Of a stretch of 64,000 nt of DNA, positions 24,401-35,287 are shown piece after piece. Below the pieces are notes generated by a model. It ran no database searches, was not told the DNA's origin, and saw nothing but the letters and a program-made list of their open reading frames with translations. The position numbers and the translations under genes were made by a program. Every line of letters starts with the position of its first letter. The stretch's first letter is position 1. Origin of the DNA: Anarhynchus alexandrinus (taxonomy: Eukaryota; Chordata; Aves; Charadriiformes; Charadriidae); NCBI GenBank assembly GCA_008711295.1, contig VUYV01000500.1, positions 23,314 to 87,313 of the forward strand, written 5' to 3'.

Positions 24401-27400
24401 ACAGAGGGTTAGAGAGTTGTGTACTGGTGAATGTGGTTTAAGTTGAGCAGAGAAGCTCCTATGAATTCCTGAAGTGCCTTTGAAATGTTTTCTGCCTTCA
24501 TTGGTGCTTCAAGGATGAAGTGCTCCTGCTGTGCTGCTGAGTGCTTTCCGGAGGCTGCTCCTACACTGCTGTGAAAAAAACCTCGTGGAATATTTCTCGT
24601 CTACTTTAAAACTGCCACATCAGAGGTCTGAATATGATGAATTCCAGTGAAGTTTATGTAACAAAGTGCCTTGGTCTCAACTCTCATCCTAAAACTCTGT
24701 AACTTAAATATAAATGGGGTATCAATGATCTTCCTGGCAGAATCCATTTAAAATCTATATTTGAAGTACTAAGTCATAAGACCAGCTACAACTCCTGTGC
24801 AGCTTGCAGATTTCACTCCCCTAAATGCTGCTTAAAGAATCATAGAGTCATAGAATACCAGGTTGGAAGGGACCTCAAGGATCATCTGGTCCAGCTTTTC
24901 TTATCGGCGACATAGACATTGGGGTTGAGTGCACCCTCAGCAAGTTTGCCGATGATACCAACCTGTTTGGCGAGGTAGACATGCTGGAGGGGAGGGATGC
25001 CATCCAGAGGCACCTGGACAGGCTGGAGAGATGGGCCCAAGCCAACCTCATGCAGTTCAACAAGGCCAAGTGCAAGGTCCTGCACCTGGGTCCGGGCAAT
25101 CCCAAGCACAAATACAGGCTTGGCAGGGAATGGCTGGAGAGCAGCCCTGAGGAGAAGGACCTGGGGGTGCTGATTGACAAGAAGCTCAACATGAGCCAGC
25201 AATGTGCGATCGCAGCCCAGAAGGCCAACCGCATCCTGGGCTGCATCAGAAGAAGTGTGGCCAGCAGGGCGAGGGAGGGATTGTGCCCCTCTACTCCACT
25301 CTCGTGAGACCCCACCTGGAGTACTGCATCCAGTTCTGGAGTCCCCAACATAAGAAGGACATGGACCTGTTGGAGCACGTCCAGAGGACAGCCACGAGGA
25401 TGATCCGAGGGCTGGAGCACCCCTCCTATGAGGAGAGGCTGAGAGAGTTGGGGCTGTTCAGCCTGGAGAAGAGAAGGCTCTGAGGAGATCTTATTGTGGC
25501 CTTCCAGTACCTAAAGGAGGCCTACAGGAGAGCTGGGGAAGGACTTTTTACTAGGTCATGTAGTGATAGGACGAGGGGGAATGGCTTTAAACTGGAAGAG
25601 GGCAGGTTTAGATTAAACATTAGGAAGAAATTTTTCACTTTGAGAGTGGTAAAGCAGTGGAACAGGTTTCCCAGAGAGGTTGTTGAGGCCCCATGCCTGG
25701 ATGTATTCAAGGCCAGGCTGGACGTGGTCTTGACCAACCTGGTCTAGTGGGAGGTGTCCCTGCCTATGGCAGGGGGGTTGGAACTAGATGATCTTCAAGG
25801 TCCTTTCCAACCTAAACCATTCTATGATTCTATGATTTGTTGTCCCTCAGGACCCCCAGGTCCCTTTCCATAGAGCTACTCCCCAGCCAGGTACATCCCA
25901 GCCTGTGCTGCACTCCTGGATTATGTTTTCCCAGGTGCAAGAGCTTACACTTGTCCTTGTTGAACTTCATAAAGTTCTTGTTAGCCCACTCTTCCATCCT
26001 ATCCAGGCCTTTCTGTAGAGTGGCTCTGCCTTCTGAAGTAATGTCAGACTTTAAGGCCAGTGTTGGATTACGTTCCCAGATTCTGTTTGTGAAGCATCAC
26101 AGAATAGTTGCTATTTCGCACTGGGACCCTGTTGTAAGACAAACAAGCAGTCTGTAGTGCACTCAGAAATAATGAAAAAACTTCTTCATGGACTGTATAC
26201 AAAAAGCAAGAGCCTGCAGTTTGTGTTTGGGAGCACCTGCTTTTGAAGAAGTAACTTCCAGGTTAACTCAAGTTCACTTATAACTTAAGTGTCCAGCCAG
26301 AGCCTTCAGAACACCTGGATTCCACTAGATGGTCCTCTTGCAAACACCCTTTTTTCCTAGGGTTATTTTAAAGTTATTGCAGTGGCAGTTGTGCAGACCA
26401 CTCTGTTTTCAAGACACAGAGCTTTTATATTTGTTTTCCAAAACCATAAAGAATTCTTTGAATACTTGCCCAATAATAAACAGTTTATTTAGTTTGATAG
26501 CTGATGTAAATTGGGGTTGGTTTGATTTTGGGTTTGTTTAGGGTTTGGTTGGTTGGGTTTTTTGGTTTGTTTATTTAAGTTTTTTTGAGGAAAGACACTC
26601 TTTGTAATGATAACCTCTTACAGATGTGTAGAGGACTGAATGGAAGCTTAGCAGATTTGCTACAAATTTTAATGCTTCTTCGGTAAACTTATAATCAAAC
26701 CTCTATGCAACACAGAACTTTTTGAAAATGCAAATATTATATTGAGTTAGTTAATACTGATGATTGGCCTAGTTACAATTTCCCATGGTCCTAGTGTCTG
26801 CTTTACTGTCTTCTATTAATATTCATTAGTATTGTTCCCTTGATGTTTATTTCAGTAGAGTACATGGAACAGAACTAAGAACACTTCTTTTGTCTTTTGG
26901 CTGAATTTGAATCTTTCAACACGATATAAACTTTGTCATAGAACTGTTTTTGCATTTGGTTTGAGATTAGTTAATTAGATTACACATTAAAATCCCTGGC
27001 TGTCTCACAAGTAACAAGCTGGCTATAGAGCTGTTCATAAAATTCCTTCAAAAATCTATTTCCCTCTTGTTTCAAGATTTCTTTCCTTTTGAAGTTATGG
27101 GCAAAAAATTCCAATGGTCAATTGTAAATTACAGTAGGCTGAGTTCTACTTTATTGTAGATTTCATTTAAATGTTTACAAAATTAGAGCAGATGCCTGGC
27201 CAAAGGATTAGGCTTTGCTCTTTCCAGATAAAAACTAGATTTAAAAGATTATCATCTATTTAATAAAAAAGTAGCTTTGATGCTAGACAGCTGTTTTGCT
27301 TAGACAGTTCAAAGCGGAGGAGATGCCGATAGACTGGCCTGTCGTCAGTGTTGCATGGTAGATGGTTGTCGAAGAGTAGATAAGCAATAGCATTGGTCAT

Positions 27401-27864
27401 TCCTGTGTTACTCACTTAACATGCAGTGGGAGGGAATGTGTATTTGCAGTGCTTTACTTTTCTTTCAGTGTTCCTTTCTCTGCCTCTCCCTTTAGTGGAC
27501 TTGTGTCTATGAATTCCAGGAAGGAGCCCCTGTGCGTCCCGTCTCGCCTCGTTGTTCCCTGCGATTGACTCATTGCATTGAAGAAGCCAATGTGGGCCGG
27601 GGTTACATCAAAGAACTTTGTTTCAGTCCTGATGGCCGGATGATTTCATCCCCACATGGCTTTGGGATCCGCTTGTTGGGGTTTGATGCACACTGCAGCG
27701 AACTTGTCGACTGTTTGCCCAAAGAAGCCAGCCCCCTGAAAGAAATCCGTTCCCTCTACTCTCACAATGACGTGGTACTGACAACCAAGTTTTCTCCAAC
27801 ACACTGTCAGATTGCCTCGGGGTGCCTTAGCGGACGTGTTTCTCTGTATCAGCCAAAGTTCTAG
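9281..27864 (+). CDS. DCAF10: DCAF10 (WDR32), DDB1- and CUL4-associated factor 10, 5'-partial (exons 9281-9432, 13649-13762, 20973-21170, 21628-21830, 22628-22738, 23893-24038, 27496-27864)
   Basis: The product is a WD40 substrate receptor of CUL4-DDB1 ubiquitin ligases. Seven exons join in frame (phases 2, 2, 2, 1, 1, 0) to give 430 residues that follow the human protein almost without gaps in the alignment I can make from memory. The WD40 part begins with [20 protein letters not shown] and includes [16 protein letters not shown], whose WDxR fits the DDB1-binding DWD motif. A Ser/Thr-rich linker is in exons 5-6, and the last WD40 blades ([11 protein letters not shown]...[14 protein letters not shown]) end in PKF at the stop. 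The human protein is about 559 residues, so roughly 130 N-terminal residues are missing. Similarity begins directly after the N at 9280, so they fell into the gap or were never assembled. The ATG at 9335 is an internal methionine, not the start. Confidence 0.97.
9433..13648. other. DCAF10 intron 1
   Basis: This 4.2-kb intron starts with about 500 bp of continuing CpG island, where long open frames exist on both strands only because of the base composition. I see no recognisable repeat or gene in the rest. Confidence 0.75.
13649..13762 (+). CDS. DCAF10: DCAF10 exon 2
   Basis: The acceptor is CCCTGCAG|GTCGG and the donor ATCAG|gtaggc. The exon encodes [20 protein letters not shown], then [18 protein letters not shown], part of the first WD40 blade and the start of the next. 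It is 114 bp and phase-consistent on both sides. Confidence 0.96.
14250..15900 (-). mobile_element. Endogenous retrovirus fragment: gag remnant split by a solo LTR
   Basis: On the - strand, 15900 down to 15332 and 14674 down to 14280 are two pieces of one retroviral gag frame. The first has a Pro/Thr/Ser-rich matrix-capsid linker and a capsid-like block ending ...[12 protein letters not shown]. The second continues the capsid ([16 protein letters not shown], then a SLWRQL block and a KFVQSAPP block). The frame resumes directly when the inserted LTR and one target-site copy are disregarded. I see no protease, polymerase or envelope region. The fragment is antisense to DCAF10 in its intron 2 and is not expected to be functional. 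The family assignment (avian ERV with this capsid type) is from memory of avian genomes. Confidence 0.85.
14680..15326 (-). mobile_element. Solo LTR with perfect 5-bp target duplication
   Basis: The element begins TGTTATGG and ends CCAGGACA on the + strand, so it has the TG...CA ends of an LTR. It is flanked by identical GTGTC at 14675-14679 and 15327-15331. Read on the - strand it starts TGTCCTGGTTTGAG, has a TATA-like CTATAAA (15087-15081) and an ATTAAA (14817-14812), the expected U3-R-U5 order. With no internal region between two LTRs, it is a solo LTR left by recombination. The intact target duplication and nesting show it is younger than the gag it interrupts. Confidence 0.92.
20973..21170 (+). 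CDS. DCAF10: DCAF10 exon 3
   Basis: The acceptor is GTTTTCAG|GTTTC and the donor AACAG|gtatgt. The exon encodes two WD40 strands sets: [20 protein letters not shown] with LRK (WDxR, DWD-box type), then [19 protein letters not shown] and [12 protein letters not shown]. It is 198 bp and phase-consistent. Confidence 0.97.
21171..21627. other. DCAF10 intron 3
   Basis: A 457-bp intron with poly-T runs (about 21410 and 21510) and a poly-T tract before the acceptor. No other feature is seen. Confidence 0.8.
21628..21830 (+). CDS. DCAF10: DCAF10 exon 4
   Basis: The acceptor is TGTCCAG|GTGCA and the donor TTCAG|gtgaat. The exon encodes [20 protein letters not shown], then [19 protein letters not shown] and [19 protein letters not shown]. 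This is a WD40 blade followed by the start of the Ser-rich linker. Confidence 0.97.
21831..22627. other. DCAF10 intron 4
   Basis: A 797-bp intron with canonical ends. I see no repeat or RNA gene. Confidence 0.8.
22628..22738 (+). CDS. DCAF10: DCAF10 exon 5
   Basis: The acceptor is TTTGCAG|ACATA and the donor GAAG|gtagga. The 111-bp exon encodes the Ser/Gly-rich linker [20 protein letters not shown] and [13 protein letters not shown]. This loop is probably disordered and a candidate site of phosphorylation; that is inference. Confidence 0.94.
22739..23892. other. DCAF10 intron 5
   Basis: A 1.15-kb AT-rich intron. No recognisable repeat or gene is seen. Confidence 0.8.
23893..24038 (+). CDS. 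DCAF10: DCAF10 exon 6
   Basis: The acceptor is CTTCTAG|GTGGA and the donor CAGGAG|gtaaaa. The exon encodes [19 protein letters not shown] and [19 protein letters not shown], where the WD40 fold resumes after the linker. The phase changes from 1 to 0, consistent with exon 7. Confidence 0.96.
24838..26046 (-). mobile_element. CR1 LINE, antisense, interrupted by a sense CR1
   Basis: Two - strand CR1 pieces, 24838-24897 (3' tail, seen as AATCATAGAGTCATAGAAT on the + strand) and about 25840-26046 (complement of the LHL-LLNF block region), flank a + strand CR1. They look like one older element split by the younger one. The exact junctions are uncertain by about 10 bp. Confidence 0.75.
24898..25838 (+). 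mobile_element. CR1 LINE, sense, inserted in the antisense CR1
   Basis: This copy begins in the RT palm region ([20 protein letters not shown]) and continues with [20 protein letters not shown], then the [19 protein letters not shown] block, [12 protein letters not shown] and [13 protein letters not shown]. It ends with the ATTCTATGATTCTATGA tail. It is one of the best-preserved CR1 copies here, with few frame breaks. Confidence 0.94.
27496..27864 (+). CDS. DCAF10: DCAF10 exon 7, terminal
   Basis: The acceptor is CCCTTTAG|TGGAC and the stop is TAG at 27862-27864. The exon encodes [20 protein letters not shown], then [20 protein letters not shown] and [20 protein letters not shown], ending in SLYQPKF. 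This is the final WD40 blades, with a C-terminus identical in kind to the human protein. Confidence 0.98.
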   Translation, partial: WTCVYEFQEGAPVRPVSPRCSLRLTHCIEEANVGRGYIKELCFSPDGRMISSPHGFGIRLLGFDAHCSELVDCLPKEASPLKEIRSLYSHNDVVLTTKFSPTHCQIASGCLSGRVSLYQPKF

Positions 27865-30800
27865 GCACATCTTGCATCAACAGGACATTCAGATGTTTGT
27901 GGTTTTACTTGAGTTTAGTTGAAGTATGTTCTTTCTGAAATCTCTCAATCCAGATAAGATCATAGTTACTACGATCTCTGAACACAACAGCGGAAGGAGT
28001 TTCCAGCCCAGCACTCTATGCGTTCTCATACTGCACCCACAAGTCCGCTTTCCATGTGCTGTGTTTTCAGCCTTCCAAGCAGACCTCTGCTCCTGCTGAT
28101 CCTGTGCCATCTAGTCATTGTTCTGGTTTGTTTGTACCATAATACTTGCTGATAGTTTCCCTCAATGCAACTTGAAGTGGGCTTTTTGAAACAAATGTAG
28201 AGGGGGCAAGGGTTGCAGTTCATCTAAAACACACCCAGGCTCCATGGGTACGACACCTCCTTATTCCAAAGGAGCTGGACTTCCTCACATACGCTTCCTT
28301 GGCCTTTTCTGTTGCTGAAACTACTATACGGTGATTATTGGATAATGAGCTGCTTTTCTACGTAACTAACACAATTAGTTACTGTCACAGAAAGAAAAGG
28401 AAATTTTGTTTTAATTTATGTATTAATTTGGTTGTCTGTGATTGGATAGAAAAATGAGCCAACTTTCTGTAATGTTTCGCTGCAGTTAAAACATTTGTTT
28501 TTCTGTGATTGCATATATTGTGTTTATTGCCAGAAGGAAGAGGTTCTGGATGGAGATGTAGCTGCATTTTTTCCTCAGAGAATTTAATAGGAAGACTGGG
28601 GCAGGGAAGCAGGAGTTGAATGGGTGAAGACCCTGCTCTATAACCACTGCAGATGAACTGTTTGGACTTTTTATACAACGGGGGTGCCTTGGTCAGGCTC
28701 TCTTGGGCAACTTTGACTCCTCAGCCGCCAGGGTTTCTGTTGTAGGGAGCTTTCCACATCAGTAACATAAACCTTAATCCCATGTTTGAAACTTAACACT
28801 GCAGAATTTTCTGCTGATGTTAAGGCTGTGTCCCACCTGCCTGTTCTTCCACACCTTGCCTGTACCATTGCTGTGAGAGGAATTCATCTAGGATGTGTCC
28901 GTAGTATCACCAGATAAGCCTTTCTTCACATGTACTGTCAGTTTGGGAACGGATTAAAAGCATGCCTGTCTACAGTAAGATCTATTTGGATTTAACCGGT
29001 CTTATCGTAAGATGTGAAAAATGTTAATGTTCAGCATTAAATCACATATTAAGTATGAATGCCAAGTTTTAGCCCTCAAGTTAATATAGCTAACCTTGTA
29101 AATGCAGTTATTTCAGTCTTGTACATTCATATGAATTTATAATATTCTCATCATGTTCCAAGATGGGTTTTTTTTCAGAATTTCACTAAGGTTTTACTGA
29201 TCAATCACACACTCAATTCAGCAGGAAGCTTTACCTAAAAAGGACTGTCATATTTTGGTGTTCAGATTCAGTATCTTCAGCTCGACAGAGCATGCTTTTT
29301 AGAAGTTGACTCTTATAAAGCCTTTTGCAAACTATGTGTTTGGGGAAAATGAAGACATCTATGAAGATGAGGTAGCTGGAAATACATAAGCCTGACGATC
29401 CTCTTGTAGTTTCGCATTTGCGTAGGTAGCATACTCTGGGTGTTGGTGGAGAAGCCATTGAAACTTAAGGTTCCTCTGCATTATGAGAAAAATATCTTAA
29501 ATTTCCTCTTTTGGAGGATTTCTTTAGTAATACAAAGCCTTCAATATTGGGTATTTGGTAATCTGAGGACTAGTTAATTACTCCTGCATTGGATTTTCAT
29601 CACCTCTAGCAACTGACTGCTAGAGGACTACATTCAAGTAGTCAAGTATGTGCAGCTGACAGACTTCCTGCTGTTTGGTAAAAGTCCTAAACTTCCTATT
29701 CTCATGGGTTTTTAACAGAATTATTTGGTGATGGTGTCTCAGTAGAATATCATCCTGGCTGGAGGAGGAAGAATAATTGTTTAAGTAAATATATTCAGTT
29801 AACTTAAAATGCAAATAAAATGCCCATAGTCTTCTCAGACAGTAACTCATAGGTTGAAATGTTCCACGGCATATCTTCTGAGCAGTTCTGTTGTTGCTGA
29901 AACTATTCTCTTGACCTCAAAAGTAGACTGATGAAATTGTAAATGAAGAGAGATGCCCTGTTTTCTAAAACACTGACTCTAAAATTCAAACACTTGTACC
30001 TTTTGAATGCTTTTGGAACTGTGTGCAAGGAACACAATTTATAAAAAGGTACTTTTTCACTTAAGGTTAATTGACCAAGCCATGAAAAATGGAGCCTAGT
30101 GATTGAATGAATATAATATGCAAGTTTGTCTGAGACCAGTTAGAAATAAATTGCTTCCATTTGCACTGAGCTCCATGTGCATGCGTATAGCAGCCTGTGA
30201 ACCAGAACCTACATCTGGGGCAGCTTAGATTTGTGGGTTTGTTAGAAGCATTTCAGGGAGACTTCCCTTCTCTGTGACTTAAAGCAATGGAAGTGAAGTT
30301 TGCAGAAAACTTGAGGACAGTTGTGGAATACAAGATTTTTATGTGAGGGAGGAGCTAAGCTACAAGAAGTTTTTAATTGGCCAAGCTATTTTGGGGTGGT
30401 GGGGGTGCAAAAACACCCCAGTGGCAGCATGTTCTCCCCTGGTCCCTGCACTGGACCATGATGGCTTTTTCCCTAAGCACTCTCCCCGCTTCTAGGCTAA
30501 TGTTTTCTCATCTTATTTAATGTTTAGCTTAACATTATTAAAGGGAATACAGGTGACATTTTGAAGAAATCTTAAATACTGTTCTCATAGGCTTGAACCG
30601 TGTTCATTTTAGAGGCACCCATGAAATCAAAGAAGCTCTTGGGTCAGTTGATTGGTTTATTTCTTTTCATAGCTGGTTTTGGTTTTTCCTATCAGAAATT
30701 CCTTGAACCGGTAGATTGCTAGTGATTTTCATTCTATGCCTGTTAATATGCACTGAGTGTTACGTTTTAAATTCTACCTCATGATATGCTGTTTTTTACA

Positions 30801-32800
30801 AGAGTATTGTGCTGAAACATTGGACACTAACTTTTCTGTATAAAAAGCTGTTACTCCAAAGTGACGTGTGTCATCAAATCAGATACTACCTGCAGCGCCC
30901 AGCACCAAGAATGGTGGGTTGATCAGCCTTGCCCAACCCTGGAAACCAGGGCCACTAAGCAGGAGCGTAGGACTGATGCTGAAGGGTGACCTGGTTAAGG
31001 AGTTTGATTCTACATTGATGCTTTTGTAGCGTGTCCAGCAGATGCATATTAAGATGGATTCTGTCCATGTATGCTGCAGAAATGTTACTTAGTTCTTCTG
31101 ATTACATTTGTAAAAGTTTGAATTAGAAAAAGTAGGTAATCTTGGATTTTGATCATTTGATTACTCCTTTTCAACAGTACTTGGAAATTTTCAATGAAGG
31201 TTAATCTATTTTACCTATGAAGTTCACATAACACTTATTGAAACACTATTCAGTAGTTTATAACTGATATGCCTTGCAGTTGCATCTTGGTGGAAGGACT
31301 GATTCTCAGTTGTCTTTCTGAATAATGTTACCTTGCCTTATGGAATTAATGAAGTAATTTGTTGGTGAGCTTTGGATTATTTCTAGATAGTTTATCTTAC
31401 TGTTATGTTTCAAAAGATGAATTCTTAACTTTCCAGAACTATATAAAGCTGTCTGAAATAAATACAAGAAAATGTTCCAAACGGTAGATGAAAGACTGCA
31501 CCAACAGCAAAGTATGGTAGTGGCTTATACATACCAGAGGTTTCTTTAAACTGGTTTACTTTCGACTAGTCAAGTATTACATCACTTGAGAAATTTTACA
31601 GTATGTCTACTAAAGATAGAGCTCTCCGTTTGATTGTAAAGCATGCAGTATGTTTTTTTAAATGCATGGTTTCATATTCATTAACTTCTATAGTAAAGAA
31701 ATTCCTCCATTCACAGCATGGCTGATCAGCAGAAGCAGATAAACTGCATAATTAGGATCTCTATAAGGGATGTCAGCATATAGCAGTGTCTACAGGATCC
31801 AAACTAGTGGTTGAAGCTAGTAATCCTTTTGTAATAGTCCAGTGACTATATGTTGTGGGAGTAAATGCATTTTCTGAGTATTCCATTAGAGGTCAATCTT
31901 TAAATCACTGCAGCACTGTCAGACATTAGTGGGGAGGGGGAGAGAAACTGTTAATGGCACTATACAGTGACATTCATGTATATGTACTTTCTCTGTATGG
32001 GGAGTGTGTGTGTATTTCAGTATATATACATCCACAGGGCATCAGTCCACTTGTCAAACATGGGTAGTTCAGGGAATAATGTAACCTCCAAACAGAACTA
32101 TTGGGGATAGGAAGAAAAGCACAGTGATCTAGACAGACATACACACGTTTGTTTGCACTCTTGGAGTCTTGGTAAGGACAGCTTGATTGCCTACTACCAG
32201 AATTAGAATGTAAACATTAGGTTTTTCTGGGGTTTTGGGGTGGGTGGGGGGATTGGTTGATTTTGGTGGGGGGTTGTTTTTGTTGGTGGTGTGGGTTTTT
32301 TTTAATTTGGGTAACGCTGATGTGGAGAAGGTCCTGATATCAGAAAACGTGGGTCTGTTGCTCTATGAAATGTGAACTTCTAGAAAAAAGGAATACACTT
32401 GCCAAATGAAAGCTTTCAAAAAATCTAGTTTACAAGATTCTAAAAGGATGTAGTAAAAGGAAAAATTCAACAGCCCGTAATATTTTTGTCCTGCAGGAAA
32501 CAAACATCTCAGTTCCTGATCTTGGTCAAAGGTGCATTTTCTTAAGCACTAAGTATCTTCAGATAAGTGTAAGGTTTTTAATACAAGAACAAATTGTGCA
32601 TGTAGAATATTTTGGAATACCTGAGATTTCATAGTAAAAATTGTAGCCTTTTAATACATATAGAAAGTATCAGAACTGCTCTGAAAATATTGTACTTACA
32701 GCCGTACAGTAACTTCCTATTTGTGGACAGTTTCTCTTGCTTGCATAATGAATTAAACATTTAATAATGCAATGAATTAAAATCTATTTTAATGTATTTA
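27865..32800 (+). other. DCAF10: DCAF10 3' UTR and downstream DNA
   Basis: No gene is seen for nearly 5 kb after the stop. AATAAA signals at 29814-29819, 30145-30150 and 31457-31462 are candidate poly(A) sites, so a 3' UTR of 2-3.6 kb is plausible. A G/T-rich stretch at 32219-32310 contains many G runs. The true end cannot be set from sequence alone. Confidence 0.55.
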
Positions 32801-34170
32801 TCTTACACTGAGCTCTGTTCTGTAATGCTTGCTCCCTACAACTAAGGGGGGGGGGGGGGAAAGCAGTAATTACAGCAAAACAACCTCTGTGTGCAGGTCT
32901 CTTTCCCTCCACGGGTTTCTTTGCTACTGTTCTTACCATCGAGCATGCTTGTGAGAAAAAACAGCTCACTCGTGAAGCCTAGAGAGCAGGACACATGTTG
33001 GGGCTAGTATCATAATTACAAACTAAGTGTCATACACCATTCCATTGCTTCAGACAGTACCTGTGGGGTAGAGAGCTCCTTTGTTCAAACAGCAAACCCT
33101 TGAAGGCAGCATTGTTGTTAAAAGATTTTGCTGAAGTAGTCTTGTAGTGATGAGGAGCCAACTATCTGCCCCCAGGCAACAGCCTGAACCTGAAGACTGT
33201 CCTGCCTGCTCCGCTGTGGATAGCTGTGTCTGAGACAGTGGGTCGTGGGTTGTCTATGCCCAGAGTGATGCTCTGTTGCACTTCCCCTTGCAAAGGTTTG
33301 GGCTCCAGTGAAGCCACCAGGCACAGTAAAAACAGCATCTGCACAAAACCAAACTCTTCCTCTGCATCACCTGAAGAGCAGACAAATGTCAGTGTCCTGC
33401 AGGACCAACGGGGCACTGGATGCTCAGGGCATGTTGTGCAGATCACTTGGTTATTGGCTGTTGTGTTCCTTGCAAATGAGGCCTCAACACACACAGGAGC
33501 AAAGTGACTTCTGGGTTTAAATCAGAAGGTGAATTTGAGTTGGGGCAAAGGGATACAAGCTAAGCAGCTGATGAAATGAGCACACTTTGTTGCCCTGGCT
33601 TTGCTGTAAAGGCATCCGTGGCAACACAGTGATGAGGTAAGGTAACAAATGATTGAGCTGTCCCATGTTAAAGGGTACTAACCCACCAGGGAAGGTAACC
33701 GAGGCCAAGGCCGCTTCTCTACAATACACTTTCTCCTTCACAGTTCCTGCCGTGACTGTCCTGCACACAAGGCAACACAAACACTGCTAGCTAGGCTTGG
33801 CTTGGAGACCTACTCTTTTCTGACCCTTCCATCGCTTCTGTTCTTAAATTGCAATTGTATTAAGTATGGGTATAGCCAGTTTATTAAGACTGGACAGAGT
33901 TGTTTTCATGTTAGTTGAAGCATTGCAACTCCGTCAGTGTGCTCTTCCCAGATTGGCAACACATCCTGCTCAGTAAACTACATAGTCCATCTCACAGTCA
34001 CTTCTGTGCCAAAACTCAGTGGACCCCTCTCTTCACTGATTATGAGTAGCGGTCATGTTACACGTATAACATCTGTAATTTGTTAAGCATGCAATGCCTT
34101 TGATTGTGCTTTAAAACTGTCAGTGGTTATGAAGCAAAGCAGAGATGATACTTGACCATAGTTCTGTGAT
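32801..34170. other. Intergenic DNA between convergent DCAF10 and SLC25A51
   Basis: A run of about 14 G lies near 32847-32860. The open frames at 33162-33507 lie on both strands and have no recognisable similarity, so I leave them as chance. Confidence 0.6.
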
Positions 34171-35287
34171 GACAGCCAACATGGCTTCACTAAGGGCAAA
34201 TCGTGCCTGACAAATTTGGTGGCCTTCAATGACGGAGTTACAGCATTGGTGGATATGGGGAGATCAACAGATGTCATCTACCTGGACTTGTACAAAACAT
34301 TTGACACCATTCTACACAACATCCTGGTTTCTAAATTGGTGAGATGTGGATTTGACCAATGGACCACTTGGTGGATAAGGAACTGGCTGGATGGTTGCAC
34401 TGAGAGTTGCGGTCAACCGCTCCATGTCCAAGTAGCGAGCAGTGACAAGTGGCATTCCTCAGGTGTCAGTACTGGGACCGGTGCTGTTTAACATCTTTGA
34501 CATGGATGCTGGGGTGGAGTGCACCCTCAGCAAGTTTGCCGACACCACCAAGCTGTGTGGAGCAGTCAACACGATGGAGGGGAGGGATGCCATGACAGGC
34601 TGGAGAGGTTGGCCTGTGCAAACCTCATGAACCTCAACAAGGCCAGGTGCAAGGTCCTGCAGGTGGGCTGGGGCAATCACATGCACAAATAGAAGCTGGG
34701 TGGAAAGTGGATTGAGAGCAGCCCTGAGGAGAAGGACTTGAGGGTGAAGCTCAACGTGAGCTGGCAATGTGCACGGTCAGCCCAGAAAGCCAACTGTATC
34801 CTGGGCTGTATCACAAGAAGCATGGCCAGCAGGCTGAGGGAAGTGATTCTGCCCCTCTCCTTGCTCTCATGAGACCCAACTGCATCCAACTCTGGAGCCC
34901 CCAACGTACACAGGACAACACCTGTTGGAGTGGGTCCAAGAGGAGGGCCACAAAGATGATCAGAGGGATGGAGCCCCTCTGCTGTGAGGACAGGCTGGGA
35001 GAGTTGGGGTTGTTCAGCCTGGAGAAGGCTCTGGGGAGACCTTATAAGCAGCCTTCCAGTATCTGAAGGGCACCTACAAGAAAGCTGCAGGGGGACTTTT
35101 TACAAGAGCACCTAGTGATAGGACGAGGGTTAATGGCTTCAAACTGGGTGAAAGTAGATTTAGAATAGATACTAGGAAGAAATTTTTCACTACAAGGGTG
35201 GTGAGGCACGGGCAGGGGGAGTTAGAACTAGGTGATCTTTAAGGTCCTTTCCAACCTAAACCATTCTGTGATTCTATAATTCCATGA
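34171..35287 (+). mobile_element. CR1 LINE, reverse-transcriptase region to 3' end, decayed
   Basis: The copy starts at the block translating near [18 protein letters not shown]. It contains the [19 protein letters not shown] motif (RT domain, Asp conserved), a degenerate SG(I/V)PQ block near 34447, the TLSKFAD block and a shortened 3' tail ending ATTCTGTGATTCTATAAT. Small deletions occur in several places. It lies between the 3' ends of DCAF10 and SLC25A51. Confidence 0.92.

Larger units (their letters stand above)
24039..27495. other. DCAF10 intron 6
   Basis: A 3.5-kb intron with the nested CR1 pair (24838-26046). A G/T-rich stretch (26511-26585) follows, with several runs of three or more G. 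I see no other feature. Confidence 0.75.
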
